A DNA stretch of 14,892 nt from Candidatus Methylomirabilota bacterium (GCA_028869615.1 JAGWRQ010000031.1:1-14892); one strand, 5' to 3'. Positions 1 to 7,472 are shown, counted from the first letter of the stretch. The notes: generated by a model from the sequence alone, not told the origin. Translations and numbers: made by a program.

Positions 1-1091
1 ACGTCCAGCGAGTCGTCGTAGCCCAGCCGCGCCTTGAGCATACAAGCGGAGAAGCACAGGATCCCCCCGCCCGCCCCGATGACAATCGCCGGCATCGGGC
101 CGACGAAGCCGGACGCCGGGGTGATGGCGACAAGCCCGGCGACGGCGCCGCTGGCCGCCCCCAGGACAGTTGGGTAGCCCCTGGAACTCCACTCCGCGAA
201 CATCCAGGCGAGCGCCGCCGCCGCCGTCGCGAGGTGGGTGACGACAAAGGCATTGGTGGCCAGCCTGTTGGCAGCGGCAGCGCTTCCTGCGTTGAAGCCG
301 AACCAGCCGAACCAGAGCAGGGCCGCGCCGGTGACGGTCATCGTGAGGTTATGGGGCGGCATCGGTTCCTGAGGGTGGCCGCGGCGTCGCCCCACGATCA
401 GGGCTGCAGCCAGGGCCGAGATACCGGAACTGATATGGACCGCCGTGCCGCCGGCAAAATCGAGTGCGCCCATGTTGCGCAGCCATCCGCCCATCCCCCA
501 GACCCAGTGCGCGAGCGGATCATAAATCAACGTCGCCCACAGTACGGTAAAGAGCAGGAACGCGCTGAACTTCATCCGCTCGGCCACGGCGCCCATGATG
601 AGGGCCGGGGTGATCACGGCAAACATCATCTGGTAAATCATATACGCTTGGTGCGGGATAGTCGCCGCATAATCGGGATTGGGATCCAGCCCTACACCGC
701 GAAGCCCCACCCAGGCGAGGCTTCCGATGATCCCGCCTGTATCTGGGCCGAAGGCCAGGGAGTAGCCCCACAGCGCCCACTGTATACTGATTAAGGCCAG
801 AATGATGAAGCTCTGCATGATCGTTCCCAGCGCGTTCTTTCGACGGACCAACCCTGCATAAAATAAGGCGAGGCCGGGCGCCGTCATCAGCAAGACCAAT
901 GCCGAAGAGGTGAGCACCCACGCCGTATCCCCGGAGTCGATCTTGGGCGGCGCCGGCGGGGCGGGTGTGGAAGCCGCTACGGAAGGTTGGTCAGGAGGGG
1001 CCGGTTGAGCGAGAGAAGCGACTGGGGCATACAGCAGTGCGCCCGCAAGAACCAGCAGGATGACGGCGTTCATGATACGTCGTTGTGGCAT
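1..1091 (-). CDS. amt: Ammonium transporter Amt, 5' part (cut by window start)
   Basis: This encodes an inner-membrane Amt/Rh-family channel that takes up ammonium. The 363 visible residues begin with a cleavable signal peptide (about residues 1-28, ending SLA/QP) and a Pro/Ala-rich linker (30-50), followed by membrane helices. Family signatures are clear: GLALFYAGLVRRKN (73-86), FAVITPALIMGAVAER (157-172, containing the Phe-gate position), DFAGGTAVHISSG (211-223, with Asp211 and the first pore His at 219) and LLWFGWFGFNAGS (258-270). The second pore His lies beyond the window edge; the visible end, ARLGYDDSLD, normally sits just before it. The ATG at 1091 is chosen because AAGGAG lies about 6 bases upstream and the signal peptide follows directly. 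The reading frame is open throughout. A sigma-54 promoter lies upstream. A PII gene (glnK) often neighbours amt but would be outside the window. Identity is secure; the C-terminus is unseen. Confidence 0.95.
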   Translation of the reverse strand, partial: MPQRRIMNAVILLVLAGALLYAPVASLAQPAPPDQPSVAASTPAPPAPPKIDSGDTAWVLTSSALVLLMTAPGLALFYAGLVRRKNALGTIMQSFIILALISIQWALWGYSLAFGPDTGGIIGSLAWVGLRGVGLDPNPDYAATIPHQAYMIYQMMFAVITPALIMGAVAERMKFSAFLLFTVLWATLIYDPLAHWVWGMGGWLRNMGALDFAGGTAVHISSGISALAAALIVGRRRGHPQEPMPPHNLTMTVTGAALLWFGWFGFNAGSAAAANRLATNAFVVTHLATAAAALAWMFAEWSSRGYPTVLGAASGAVAGLVAITPASGFVGPMPAIVIGAGGGILCFSACMLKARLGYDDSLD

Positions 1092-1147
1092 GGCTGCTCC
1101 TTGTTGTGGTATGGGACAATGTGACGAACCTGCAACAGTGTTGAACA

Positions 1148-1161
1148 CGACATTTTTGTCG
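1148..1161 (-). other. Small hairpin in the amt leader
   Basis: CGACA (1148-1152) and TGTCG (1157-1161) form a perfect 5-bp stem with a 4-base loop, between the sigma-54 promoter and the amt start. It could be a leader hairpin or an operator half-site pair. The stem is short enough to be chance. Confidence 0.25.
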
Positions 1162-1185
1162 GTACAGACGTTAGGTGTAGAAGTG

Positions 1186-1201
1186 AGCAGTTTCCGTGCC
1201 A
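1186..1201 (-). promoter_or_regulatory. Sigma-54 (-24/-12) promoter for amt
   Basis: On the minus strand the sequence reads TGGCACGGAAACTGCT. The sigma-54 consensus is TGGCACG-N4-TTGCW; this site differs only at the first T of the -12 box. The diagnostic GG and GC are separated by exactly 10 bases. It points toward amt, giving a predicted leader of roughly 80-85 nt. Nitrogen-controlled sigma-54 transcription of amt is well known in other bacteria. I found no clear NtrC site upstream. Confidence 0.75.
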
Positions 1202-1237
1202 ACACCTTTCACTGGCACAAGTATTGAGATTGGAATG

Positions 1238-1400
1238 CGTCGTTGCGAGCGCAGCGCCTGGTCCCCGTCATTGCGAAGCGGAGCCGAAGCAATCTCATCC
1301 GTGCCCACCCGGCGCTGGGAGGTTGCCACGGTCGCTCCGCTCCCTCGCAACGACACTGCGTGTCGAATTGCCGCGCGCCCTTCGGGTGCTCGCAATGACA
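1238..1400. repeat. Palindromic interspersed repeat with four GTCRTTGCGAG motifs
   Basis: Two nested inverted pairs share the core GTCRTTGCGAG: an outer pair at 1239-1250 and about 1389-1399 (reverse), and an inner pair at 1267-1296 and 1319-1354 (reverse). The inner arms match over roughly 30 bases with a few gaps (AGCGGAGC core, CAAYCTC at the inner ends). Short open frames on both strands here read as low-complexity Arg/Ser/Ala-rich peptides and overlap each other, as expected for a structured repeat rather than genes. The architecture resembles dispersed GTCATTGCGAG-type repeats found between genes in many bacterial genomes. It lies between the divergent amt and bc-complex genes. Confidence 0.75.
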
Positions 1401-1495
1401 ATAATAGTTTTCCCTCACCCTCTCGTGACTATAAAATCGGCAGAGTACAGTTGTGGTGCTTATAACTTGGGCGTGTCCTTTTTGCCTTTTTCGCC

Positions 1496-1524
1496 TTGAC
1501 AGGTGCAGGGTGCTATACTATTTA
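1496..1524 (+). promoter_or_regulatory. Possible sigma-70 promoter for the bc-complex gene cluster
   Basis: A perfect TTGACA (1496-1501) is followed after 17 bases by TATTTA (1519-1524), a weak -10 match. A better-looking TATACT (1514-1519) is only 12 bases from TTGACA, too close to pair with it. The site lies about 90 bases before the Rieske gene. Confidence 0.4.
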
Positions 1525-1612
1525 TGCTGCGTGCGGAGTGGAAGGAGATGGTGTTGACGAAGTCAGAGACTTGAGGGCTCGACGAGACCGATCGTCACAG
1601 TAGAGGTGGGCA

Positions 1613-2173
1613 TTGGCCGATCAGATTACCACCGGAGGGGATCGAGAAGATCACGTGATCGCGACGCCAGAGGAGGATAGTGCGACCCTCTGGTCGCGCC
1701 GCGATATTTTTTGTCTTGCGGGATGGTGTGGAATAGCGGCCGGGCTTGGTGTCGGCGGCGTGGCGTTCGGACGCTTTATGTTTCCCCGGGTGCTCTTCGA
1801 GCCGGCAGCGGTCTTCAAGGCCGGCCCTCCGGAAGAGTATCCGGTCGGCACCGTGAGCGAGCGGTGGAAACAGGAGGAGCGCGTCTGGATCGTCCATGAG
1901 CCCGACGGATTTTACGCGCTCCTCGCGATCTGCACACATCTCGGCTGTACCCCAAACTGGCTGAATGCGGAGAACAAGTTCAAATGCCCCTGCCACGGCA
2001 GTGGCTTCCGCAGGAGCGGGATCAACTTTGAGGGTCCCGCCCCTCGGCCGCTGGAGCGGGTCAAGATCACTCTGAGCGACGACGGGCAGCTTGTGATCGA
2101 TAAGAGTGTTCAGTTCCGTTTCGAGCGAGGCGACTGGACCAAGCCGGGGGCGTTTCTCCCGCTTAAAGTGTAG
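1613..2173 (+). CDS. petC: Rieske [2Fe-2S] protein of a cytochrome bc complex
   Basis: This is the Rieske subunit, which takes one electron from quinol at the Qo site and passes it to a c-type cytochrome on the periplasmic side. The 186 residues show a twin-arginine motif SRRDIF (28-33) directly before one membrane anchor (about 34-56), the usual Tat-dependent topology. The cluster motifs follow: C107-T-H-L-G-C112 and C125-P-C-H-G-S130, giving ligands Cys107, His109, Cys125 and His128, with Cys112 and Cys127 able to form the stabilising disulfide. The start is TTG at 1613, supported by GAGGTG about 5 bases upstream; no ATG in frame would keep the Tat region. It is the first gene of the cluster, 39 bases before the cytochrome b gene. 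petC follows b6f naming; qcrA would serve equally well. Confidence 0.95.
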   Translation: MADQITTGGDREDHVIATPEEDSATLWSRRDIFCLAGWCGIAAGLGVGGVAFGRFMFPRVLFEPAAVFKAGPPEEYPVGTVSERWKQEERVWIVHEPDGFYALLAICTHLGCTPNWLNAENKFKCPCHGSGFRRSGINFEGPAPRPLERVKITLSDDGQLVIDKSVQFRFERGDWTKPGAFLPLKV

Positions 2174-2212
2174 CGCCGTTCCAACCGACGCGGTGAAAGG
2201 GTACGATTCTGG

Positions 2213-2983
2213 ATGCCCAACCTGAACGAGTTGAAGAAAAGGATCGTCGAGTCGCAGCTATGGCGCTCGATGTTTCGCCACGATTATCCGGATACCCCAC
2301 GCAACCGGGTGCTGCAGATCATGGCGAATGTCTGGCTGCACCTGCACCCCCCCAAAATACGACGCCATGCCATCAAGATCCGCTTCACCTGGTGCATGGG
2401 CGGCGTTACCTTCCTGATGTTCCTGGTCACGGTGGTGACCGGTGTCATCCTGATGTTCTACTATCGCCCGGTGGCTGAGTACGCCTATGCCGACATGAAA
2501 TACCTGCAATACGATGTACCGTTCGGGATGATCATGCGCAATATGCATCGGTGGGCGGCCCACGGCATGGTGATTACCGTTTGGCTGCACATGTTCCGCG
2601 TGTTTATGACCGGCTCATACAAGCCGCCGAGAGAGTTCAACTGGGTCGTAGGGGTCGTGCTGCTGACCATCACGCTGCTCCTGAGTTTTACGGGCTACCT
2701 GCTGCCATGGGACCAGCTTTCGATCTGGGCCGTGACGGTCGGCACCAACATGGCCAGGGCTACCCCCTTCGTTGGAAGTGAGGGTCCATTTGGCGAGGTG
2801 GTCGGTGTGACCCCGCGGTATGATGCTAGGGCCTTCTTGCTTGGCGGCACCCTCGTCGGACCTCCTGCGCTCCTCAGGTTTTACGTACTGCATTGTATTT
2901 TCTTACCCATCCTGATCAGCCTTCTCATGATCGTGCATTTTTGGAGGATCAGGAAAGACGGGGGGATCTCGGGCCCATTATAG
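2213..2983 (+). CDS. petB: Cytochrome b6-type subunit (N-terminal half of split cytochrome b)
   Basis: This quinol-oxidising membrane subunit carries the two b hemes. It is 256 residues long with four main hydrophobic helices, the size of b6 rather than of full-length mitochondrial-type cytochrome b. Heme ligands are the pairs His112/His126 ([15 protein letters not shown]) and His227/His242. The second pair is 15 residues apart, as in b6, rather than 14 as in bc1. Cys61 in RFTWCMGG aligns by context with the b6 Cys that covalently holds the extra heme c_i. GYLLPWDQ (161-168) and the terminal [10 protein letters not shown] are also b6-like. The ATG at 2213 has only a weak purine-rich stretch upstream (GAAAGGG, about 11 bases away). 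A heptad repeat starts at its stop codon. Confidence 0.95.
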   Translation: MPNLNELKKRIVESQLWRSMFRHDYPDTPRNRVLQIMANVWLHLHPPKIRRHAIKIRFTWCMGGVTFLMFLVTVVTGVILMFYYRPVAEYAYADMKYLQYDVPFGMIMRNMHRWAAHGMVITVWLHMFRVFMTGSYKPPREFNWVVGVVLLTITLLLSFTGYLLPWDQLSIWAVTVGTNMARATPFVGSEGPFGEVVGVTPRYDARAFLLGGTLVGPPALLRFYVLHCIFLPILISLLMIVHFWRIRKDGGISGPL

Positions 2984-3023
2984 TGATTAGTGGTCAGTGA
3001 TGAGTGAAGAGTGGTAGCTGACA
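2982..3023 (+). repeat. Tandem heptad repeat (AGTGRNN) in the petB-petD gap
   Basis: Five consecutive 7-base units begin AGTG: AGTGATT, AGTGGTC, AGTGATG, AGTGAAG, AGTGGTA. They start inside the petB stop codon, and a diverged unit GCTGACA follows. The array fills most of the gap before the next gene. It resembles heptanucleotide STRR-type repeats and the second heptad array at 7361-7443. Confidence 0.7.
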
Positions 3024-3042
3024 ACCAGCGGCGAGCGAAGCG

Positions 3043-3852
3043 ATGGCCGAAGCAAAAGAGAATACGACGCCGAAACCGACTGTACAATCTGCCGATGCGA
3101 AAGAACCCGCAGTGGCGGATAGGGTCCATGTCTGGCCCTACCTCGTCCGTAACGAGTTCATCTGTTCGATCATCGTGATGGTGATTCTGACCGTCTGGTC
3201 GATCACGATCGACGCCCCTTTGGAGGAGCCGGCCAATCCGACACAGACCCCCAATCCAAGCAAGGCGCCATGGTATTTTCTTGGACTTCAGGAGATGCTG
3301 GTCTATTTCGATCCCTGGTTTGCCGGCGTCGTCCTGCCCAGCTTGATCATCGTCGGGCTCATGGTCATCCCATACGTCGATGTGAATCCTAAGGGTAACG
3401 GGTATTACACCTTTCGAGAGCGTCCCTTCGCGATTACGACGTTTCTATTCGGCTTTTTCTTCCTATGGATCTCGCTCATCATCACGGGCGTGTTCTTCAG
3501 AGGTCCAGGCTGGAACCTCTTCTGGCCGTGGGAGATCTGGGACCCCCACATGGTCATTGCGCTTACTAACGTCGATCTGCCTGCGTGGGGTCCGCTCCGG
3601 TGGATGGGCAATCCCAAGATCTTTGGGGTTGAGGTGATCGGGCTCGTATTGATTGCGCTCTACTTCGGCACGGCGCTCGTTTTTTACTTCCTGAAACGGG
3701 ATACGAACGACACGATCCGTCAGTTGGGTCCTGTACGTTACGGGATCGTGGCCTTCCTCTTCCTGACGATGATGAGCCTACCGATCAAGGCGTTTCTCCG
3801 TCTGGCATTCAACATCAAGTACGTCTGGGTGACGCCCTGGTTCAATATCTAA
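3043..3852 (+). CDS. petD: Cytochrome b subunit IV-like protein (C-terminal half of split cytochrome b)
   Basis: This is the partner of the b6-type subunit, completing the Qo pocket. It is 269 residues long, against about 160 in chloroplast subunit IV. Membrane helices lie near 39-55, 92-110, 132-152, 194-216 and 233-251, so two helices extend beyond the usual three. The Qo motif is A75-P-W-Y78, followed by FLGLQEML, in place of PEWY, so the usual Glu is absent. PxWY variants are associated in the literature with menaquinol-using complexes. The ATG at 3043 follows a weak GAGCGAAG; stops just upstream leave no better start. It lies between petB (59-base gap filled by heptad repeats) and the octaheme gene (21-base gap). 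Confidence 0.93.
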   Translation: MAEAKENTTPKPTVQSADAKEPAVADRVHVWPYLVRNEFICSIIVMVILTVWSITIDAPLEEPANPTQTPNPSKAPWYFLGLQEMLVYFDPWFAGVVLPSLIIVGLMVIPYVDVNPKGNGYYTFRERPFAITTFLFGFFFLWISLIITGVFFRGPGWNLFWPWEIWDPHMVIALTNVDLPAWGPLRWMGNPKIFGVEVIGLVLIALYFGTALVFYFLKRDTNDTIRQLGPVRYGIVAFLFLTMMSLPIKAFLRLAFNIKYVWVTPWFNI

Positions 3853-3873
3853 CGCTACAGTCGAGGATGCCTG

Positions 3874-6525
3874 GTGCAGTCGTGGAGAGGGTGGCGCACG
3901 CGTAAGCTGGCAGAGCAGCGATCCTTACGGATTCTGTTCTTTGTTTCGAGCATACTCTTTGTGTTGGTCGCCGTCTGGGCCGTGTGGAATGAGGAAAAGA
4001 CCCGGCGTCCGTGGAAAGCATACCAGCAAGAGTTTAATCGGCTGGAGTATGAACAGGTCGCTAGGGGACTGGCCGAGGAGCGATCGAAGCTCAACACGCC
4101 GGACGTTCGGGCCACCCTTGCCAAGTTGCAGGCGGACCTCAAGGCGGCGCAGGGGAGGTTGGTCGGACCCGAGTCGGCCAAAGCGCAACAACTCCTTGCG
4201 CAACGCGAGTCCGAGTATGCAGCGATGAATATGAAAGCCCAGTTTCTCAAGAGCGAACTGGATGAAGCGCTCTATTGGGTAGAGCATGCCATTCAGGAAA
4301 AAAAAGATACCACACAGCCCCGAGCCAAGGCAGCGGCGATTGAAAAACAGCTACAGGGAGTCACCGCGCAGGCGGATAGGCTGAACGCGCAGGCGGAGGA
4401 GGCTCGCGGGATCGTCAAGCGGTTTCAGGGCGATGTGGATGCCATTCAGGGCCGGATTGAGGAACTCAATGCCCCGGTTATCAACCTTGAGCGACGTCTG
4501 GAGTCGATCAGGGCTCGCTCTCCAGAGATCAAGCAGATTGTTGTGGAGGGCCTGGCGACCAATGAGTTCAAGGAGCCGATCCTGACTGTCGATCGCTGCG
4601 CGACATGCCACCTTGCGATCGACCGGCCCGGCTTTGAGCAGGTCAAGCAACCGTTCCGCACCCATTCGTATCGGGAGGTCCTGTTGGGCAATCATCAGAT
4701 CGCCCGCTTCGGTTGCACAGCGTGCCACCAGGGACAGGGACCGACCCTCGATGTTGACGCGGCGCACGGCGAGGTCCCTCACTGGAATCGTCCGTTGCTG
4801 CGCGGCGACTTTGTGCAGACAAGTTGTCGGAAATGTCATGCCGACAAGAAGGAGTTTGCGCTGGCGCCCGTCTATTCGCGCGGTAGACAGATGGTGGAGG
4901 AACGCGGTTGTTTCGGGTGTCACAGTATGCCGGGGTTCGAGAAGGTTCCGAAGGTGGGGCCGGATCTGACACGGATCGCCAACAAGGTCGATCCGAGTTG
5001 GCTCGTCCGCTGGATCAAGAAACCACGAGAGTACCTCCCCAAGACGAAGATGCCCCATTTTGAGCTGTCTGATGACGACGCGTTGAGCATCGCGGCGTAT
5101 CTTCTCCGTGCTTCCCAGCCCATGCCGGAGCTTCAGGGGACGTTTCAGGCTCTCGCCTCGGCCGAACGCGGAAAGGAGATCGTGAGCAAGGTCGGCTGCC
5201 TTGGCTGTCACCGGATCCCCGGAATTGAGGCGCAGACTCCGCCTTCCGGCGCGCCATCCGCTACATCTCCGGTTCAGGCCCTTACTGCGCAGTTCGCCCC
5301 TCCTCCCTTGCCGGAGGATCAGGATTTCGCGCCGGATCTTTCAAACATCTCCGGCAAGGTGAACGCGGACTGGCTGTTCGCCTGGGTCAAGAATCCGAAG
5401 CAGTTTCGGCCGACAACCAGGATGCCCAATCTGCGTCTCTCCGACGACGAGGCTCGGGCAGTCACCGCCTTCCTGATGACGCTGGGACAGAAGCAACGGG
5501 TTGCCGGCCTGGAGCAGGAGGTGAAAAAGGCCCAGCGGGTCGCGGCAGGTGAACGCCTGATCCGCAAGCGGGGTTGTTTTGGCTGCCACGACGTTAAAGG
5601 GTTTGAGACGTCGGAGAAGATTGCGCCGGATCTCAGCAACTTCGGCCAGAAGCGATTGCTGGAGCTGTTCTTCGGCGAGGCGGTCCAGGTCAAGCAGACT
5701 TGGCAGGATTACACCTTCTGGAAGCTGAAGAATCCCCGGATCTACGCCACCGAACGGGTGGAGCAGTTGATGCCGAACTTTGGCTTTACCGACGAAGAGG
5801 CAAAGACGCTGAGGGTCTACCTGAAGAGCCTCAGCGTCGAGCGTGTCCAGCCGCAGTTCCAGAGGGGTCTTTCCGATGAAGAGCTGGCCATTCAGAACGG
5901 ACGGACCCTTGTAAAACGCTACAACTGTAACGGATGTCACGTCATCGAGGGACAGGGTGGCGCAATAGCTGCTTTTTACGCTAACGAGACCAGAATTCCG
6001 CCTCCCCTTGAGGTGGGAATGATGCATGAGGGGGAGAAAGTCCAAGCCACCTGGCTGTACCAATTCCTTGGGCGACCAATCCCACTCAGGCCGTGGCTGG
6101 ACGTCCGGATGCCGACATTCGGCCTCAGCATCGAGGAATCCACTGCCTTGACGAAGTATTTTGCGGTGATGGGCAAGCAGCATGTGCCCTATGAGTATGT
6201 CTCAGTGGGGGAGCCATCCCACGAGTTGATGAAGGCCGGTCGATTACTGATGTCGAAGGACTACTTCGACTGTTTCACATGTCACCAGCAGGGTGAGAAA
6301 AAGCCCGAGGGCCCGCCGGAGAGCTGGGCGCCTGATCTGAGTCTGGCCAAGCGCCGCTTGCGGCCGATCTGGATCGGCAAGTGGCTGAAGGATCCGCAGA
6401 AGATCCAGCCCGGGACCAAGATGCCCAGCTACTATCCGGACGGTCCGGGCGATATCCTCGAGGGGAAGGAGGACCGGCAGATCCAGGCGATTACTGAATA
6501 CCTGATGCGCTTAGGGGAGAACTGA
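3874..6525 (+). CDS. Membrane-anchored coiled-coil octaheme cytochrome c of the bc complex
   Basis: This is probably the electron acceptor of the complex, replacing cytochrome c1/f. The 883-residue protein has a short basic N-terminus, one uncleaved membrane anchor (about 20-39) and a long Gln/Glu/Ala/Arg-rich region with coiled-coil character (about 45-225). Eight CXXCH motifs follow, with first Cys at 242, 281, 318, 346, 442, 568, 685 and 800. The first three form a tight module without Met-Pro motifs. Each of the last five sits in a monoheme class I-like domain with a later Met-Pro (Met393, 517, 633, 746, 850) as the likely sixth ligand. A Pro-rich insert lies near 452-482. Start is GTG at 3874 with GAGG 7 bases upstream; it follows petD by 21 bases. 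The exact family is not recognised, and its role is inferred from position. Confidence 0.9.
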   Translation: MQSWRGWRTRKLAEQRSLRILFFVSSILFVLVAVWAVWNEEKTRRPWKAYQQEFNRLEYEQVARGLAEERSKLNTPDVRATLAKLQADLKAAQGRLVGPESAKAQQLLAQRESEYAAMNMKAQFLKSELDEALYWVEHAIQEKKDTTQPRAKAAAIEKQLQGVTAQADRLNAQAEEARGIVKRFQGDVDAIQGRIEELNAPVINLERRLESIRARSPEIKQIVVEGLATNEFKEPILTVDRCATCHLAIDRPGFEQVKQPFRTHSYREVLLGNHQIARFGCTACHQGQGPTLDVDAAHGEVPHWNRPLLRGDFVQTSCRKCHADKKEFALAPVYSRGRQMVEERGCFGCHSMPGFEKVPKVGPDLTRIANKVDPSWLVRWIKKPREYLPKTKMPHFELSDDDALSIAAYLLRASQPMPELQGTFQALASAERGKEIVSKVGCLGCHRIPGIEAQTPPSGAPSATSPVQALTAQFAPPPLPEDQDFAPDLSNISGKVNADWLFAWVKNPKQFRPTTRMPNLRLSDDEARAVTAFLMTLGQKQRVAGLEQEVKKAQRVAAGERLIRKRGCFGCHDVKGFETSEKIAPDLSNFGQKRLLELFFGEAVQVKQTWQDYTFWKLKNPRIYATERVEQLMPNFGFTDEEAKTLRVYLKSLSVERVQPQFQRGLSDEELAIQNGRTLVKRYNCNGCHVIEGQGGAIAAFYANETRIPPPLEVGMMHEGEKVQATWLYQFLGRPIPLRPWLDVRMPTFGLSIEESTALTKYFAVMGKQHVPYEYVSVGEPSHELMKAGRLLMSKDYFDCFTCHQQGEKKPEGPPESWAPDLSLAKRRLRPIWIGKWLKDPQKIQPGTKMPSYYPDGPGDILEGKEDRQIQAITEYLMRLGEN

Positions 6526-6597
6526 TGTATATTGTCGGCGCGATGGGCGAAGTCCAACGAAGCTGAGTCATATACCGACAGAAGGAGGCAATGCTCC

Positions 6598-7323
6598 ATG
6601 CGCAGGATACGCGAAATAGTCGCAGTGACCGTTGCGGCGGGTTTTTTTCTTGGAACCGCCGTTCAAGCCTTCGCTTATGAGGGCGGCGAGATAAAAGACG
6701 GCGGGACGATCACCGGTACGATTAAGTTTGCCGGTACCCCACCAGCGCGGAAGGAACTCCAAGTCACCAAAGACAAGGAGATCTGCGGGAAGAAACCACA
6801 CCTGGGCTGGGATCTTATTGTCGGTCCGAACAAAGGGATCGAAAACGCTGTGGTGAGTCTGCTTGATGTGAAAAAAGGGGAGAAGTGGACGATCACGAAG
6901 GCCACGCTGGATCAGAATGGGTGTGTTTATGTGCCGCATGTCGTGGTGATGCCTGCGGGCGGCGACCTGGATATCCTGAACAGCGATGGGATTCTCCACA
7001 ACATTCATACCTATGGTAAGGCGAACCCATCGATCAACAAGGCTCAACCGAAATTCAAGAAGGTATTAACCGAAAAGTTCGCGAAACCGGAGATTGTCAA
7101 GGTCACCTGCGATGCCCATAGTTGGATGCTTGGCTGGCTTGTTGTCTCCGACCATCCGTATGTCGCCGTCACGAACGATAAGGGCGAGTTCACCCTCAGC
7201 AATGTTCCACCAGGACACTATAAACTTGAGGTCTGGCAGGAGACGCTCGGCAAGAAGGTGCAGGACGTGGTCGTCAAAGCGAAGCAGGAGACCAAGCTCA
7301 ACATCGAGCTCGCTAAGCAGTAG
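6598..7323 (+). CDS. Exported cupredoxin-like protein with C-terminal carboxypeptidase-regulatory-like domain
   Basis: This is a periplasmic protein of 241 residues with a signal peptide (MRRIRE... to about residue 26, VQAFA). The middle is a plastocyanin-like fold: LHNIH supplies His134 or His137, and C171-D-A-H174-S-W-M177 supplies the Cys, His and Met expected at a type 1 copper site. The last 65 residues (from about VAVTNDKGEFTLSNVPPG) look like a carboxypeptidase regulatory-like beta sandwich. Start ATG 6598 has GGAGG 9 bases upstream and the signal peptide immediately after; an in-frame TTG at 6532 would put 22 unrelated residues in front, and the ATG at 6591 is out of frame. It follows the octaheme gene by 72 bases, so it may accept electrons from the complex. 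That role is inferred. Confidence 0.85.
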   Translation: MRRIREIVAVTVAAGFFLGTAVQAFAYEGGEIKDGGTITGTIKFAGTPPARKELQVTKDKEICGKKPHLGWDLIVGPNKGIENAVVSLLDVKKGEKWTITKATLDQNGCVYVPHVVVMPAGGDLDILNSDGILHNIHTYGKANPSINKAQPKFKKVLTEKFAKPEIVKVTCDAHSWMLGWLVVSDHPYVAVTNDKGEFTLSNVPPGHYKLEVWQETLGKKVQDVVVKAKQETKLNIELAKQ

Positions 7324-7358
7324 AGCTTACGCAACTAAATTTACAGTTCATCGTTCGT

Positions 7359-7445
7359 AAGCGTTCAGCGGTCAGCAATCAGCCGTCAGCCTCGGACCAA
7401 ACGGAAGGGCATAGTCAGAAGCTGACCGCTGCTGGCTGAAGGCTT
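7359..7445. repeat. Heptad-repeat inverted pair (hairpin) between cupredoxin and ppdK genes
   Basis: The left arm holds four 7-base units GCGTTCA, GCGGTCA, GCAATCA, GCCGTCA (7361-7388). The right arm holds three units in the opposite orientation, TGACCGC, TGCTGGC, TGAAGGC (7423-7443). The outer ends AAGCGTTCAGC and GCTGAAGGCTT pair almost perfectly, so the RNA could fold into a hairpin with a loop of about 30 bases. It sits between the stop of the cupredoxin gene and the start of ppdK. No T-run follows, so it is not a standard intrinsic terminator. Confidence 0.7.
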
Positions 7446-7472
7446 GCCATAGTCCAACTCATGGGGGAAAAA

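Noticed and set aside
234..921. Long open frames overlapping the amt region on both strands
   Set aside because: They are shadows of amt: the correct minus frame gives a full Amt protein with all family motifs and stays open to the window edge.
1171..1499. Overlapping short open frames on both strands with Arg/Ser/Ala-rich peptides
   Set aside because: They lie on the palindromic repeat, overlap each other, and have no convincing ribosome sites.
1514..1519. TATACT as the -10 box of the TTGACA at 1496
   Set aside because: The spacer would be only 12 bases, too short for a sigma-70 promoter.
4351..6183. Long minus-strand open frames under the octaheme gene
   Set aside because: They are antisense shadows in a GC-rich gene; the plus frame contains eight CXXCH motifs and repeated domains.
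6533..6580. TGTCGG / CCGACA inverted pair between the octaheme and cupredoxin genes
   Set aside because: A 6-base stem with a loop of about 36 bases is easily found by chance and no T-run follows.
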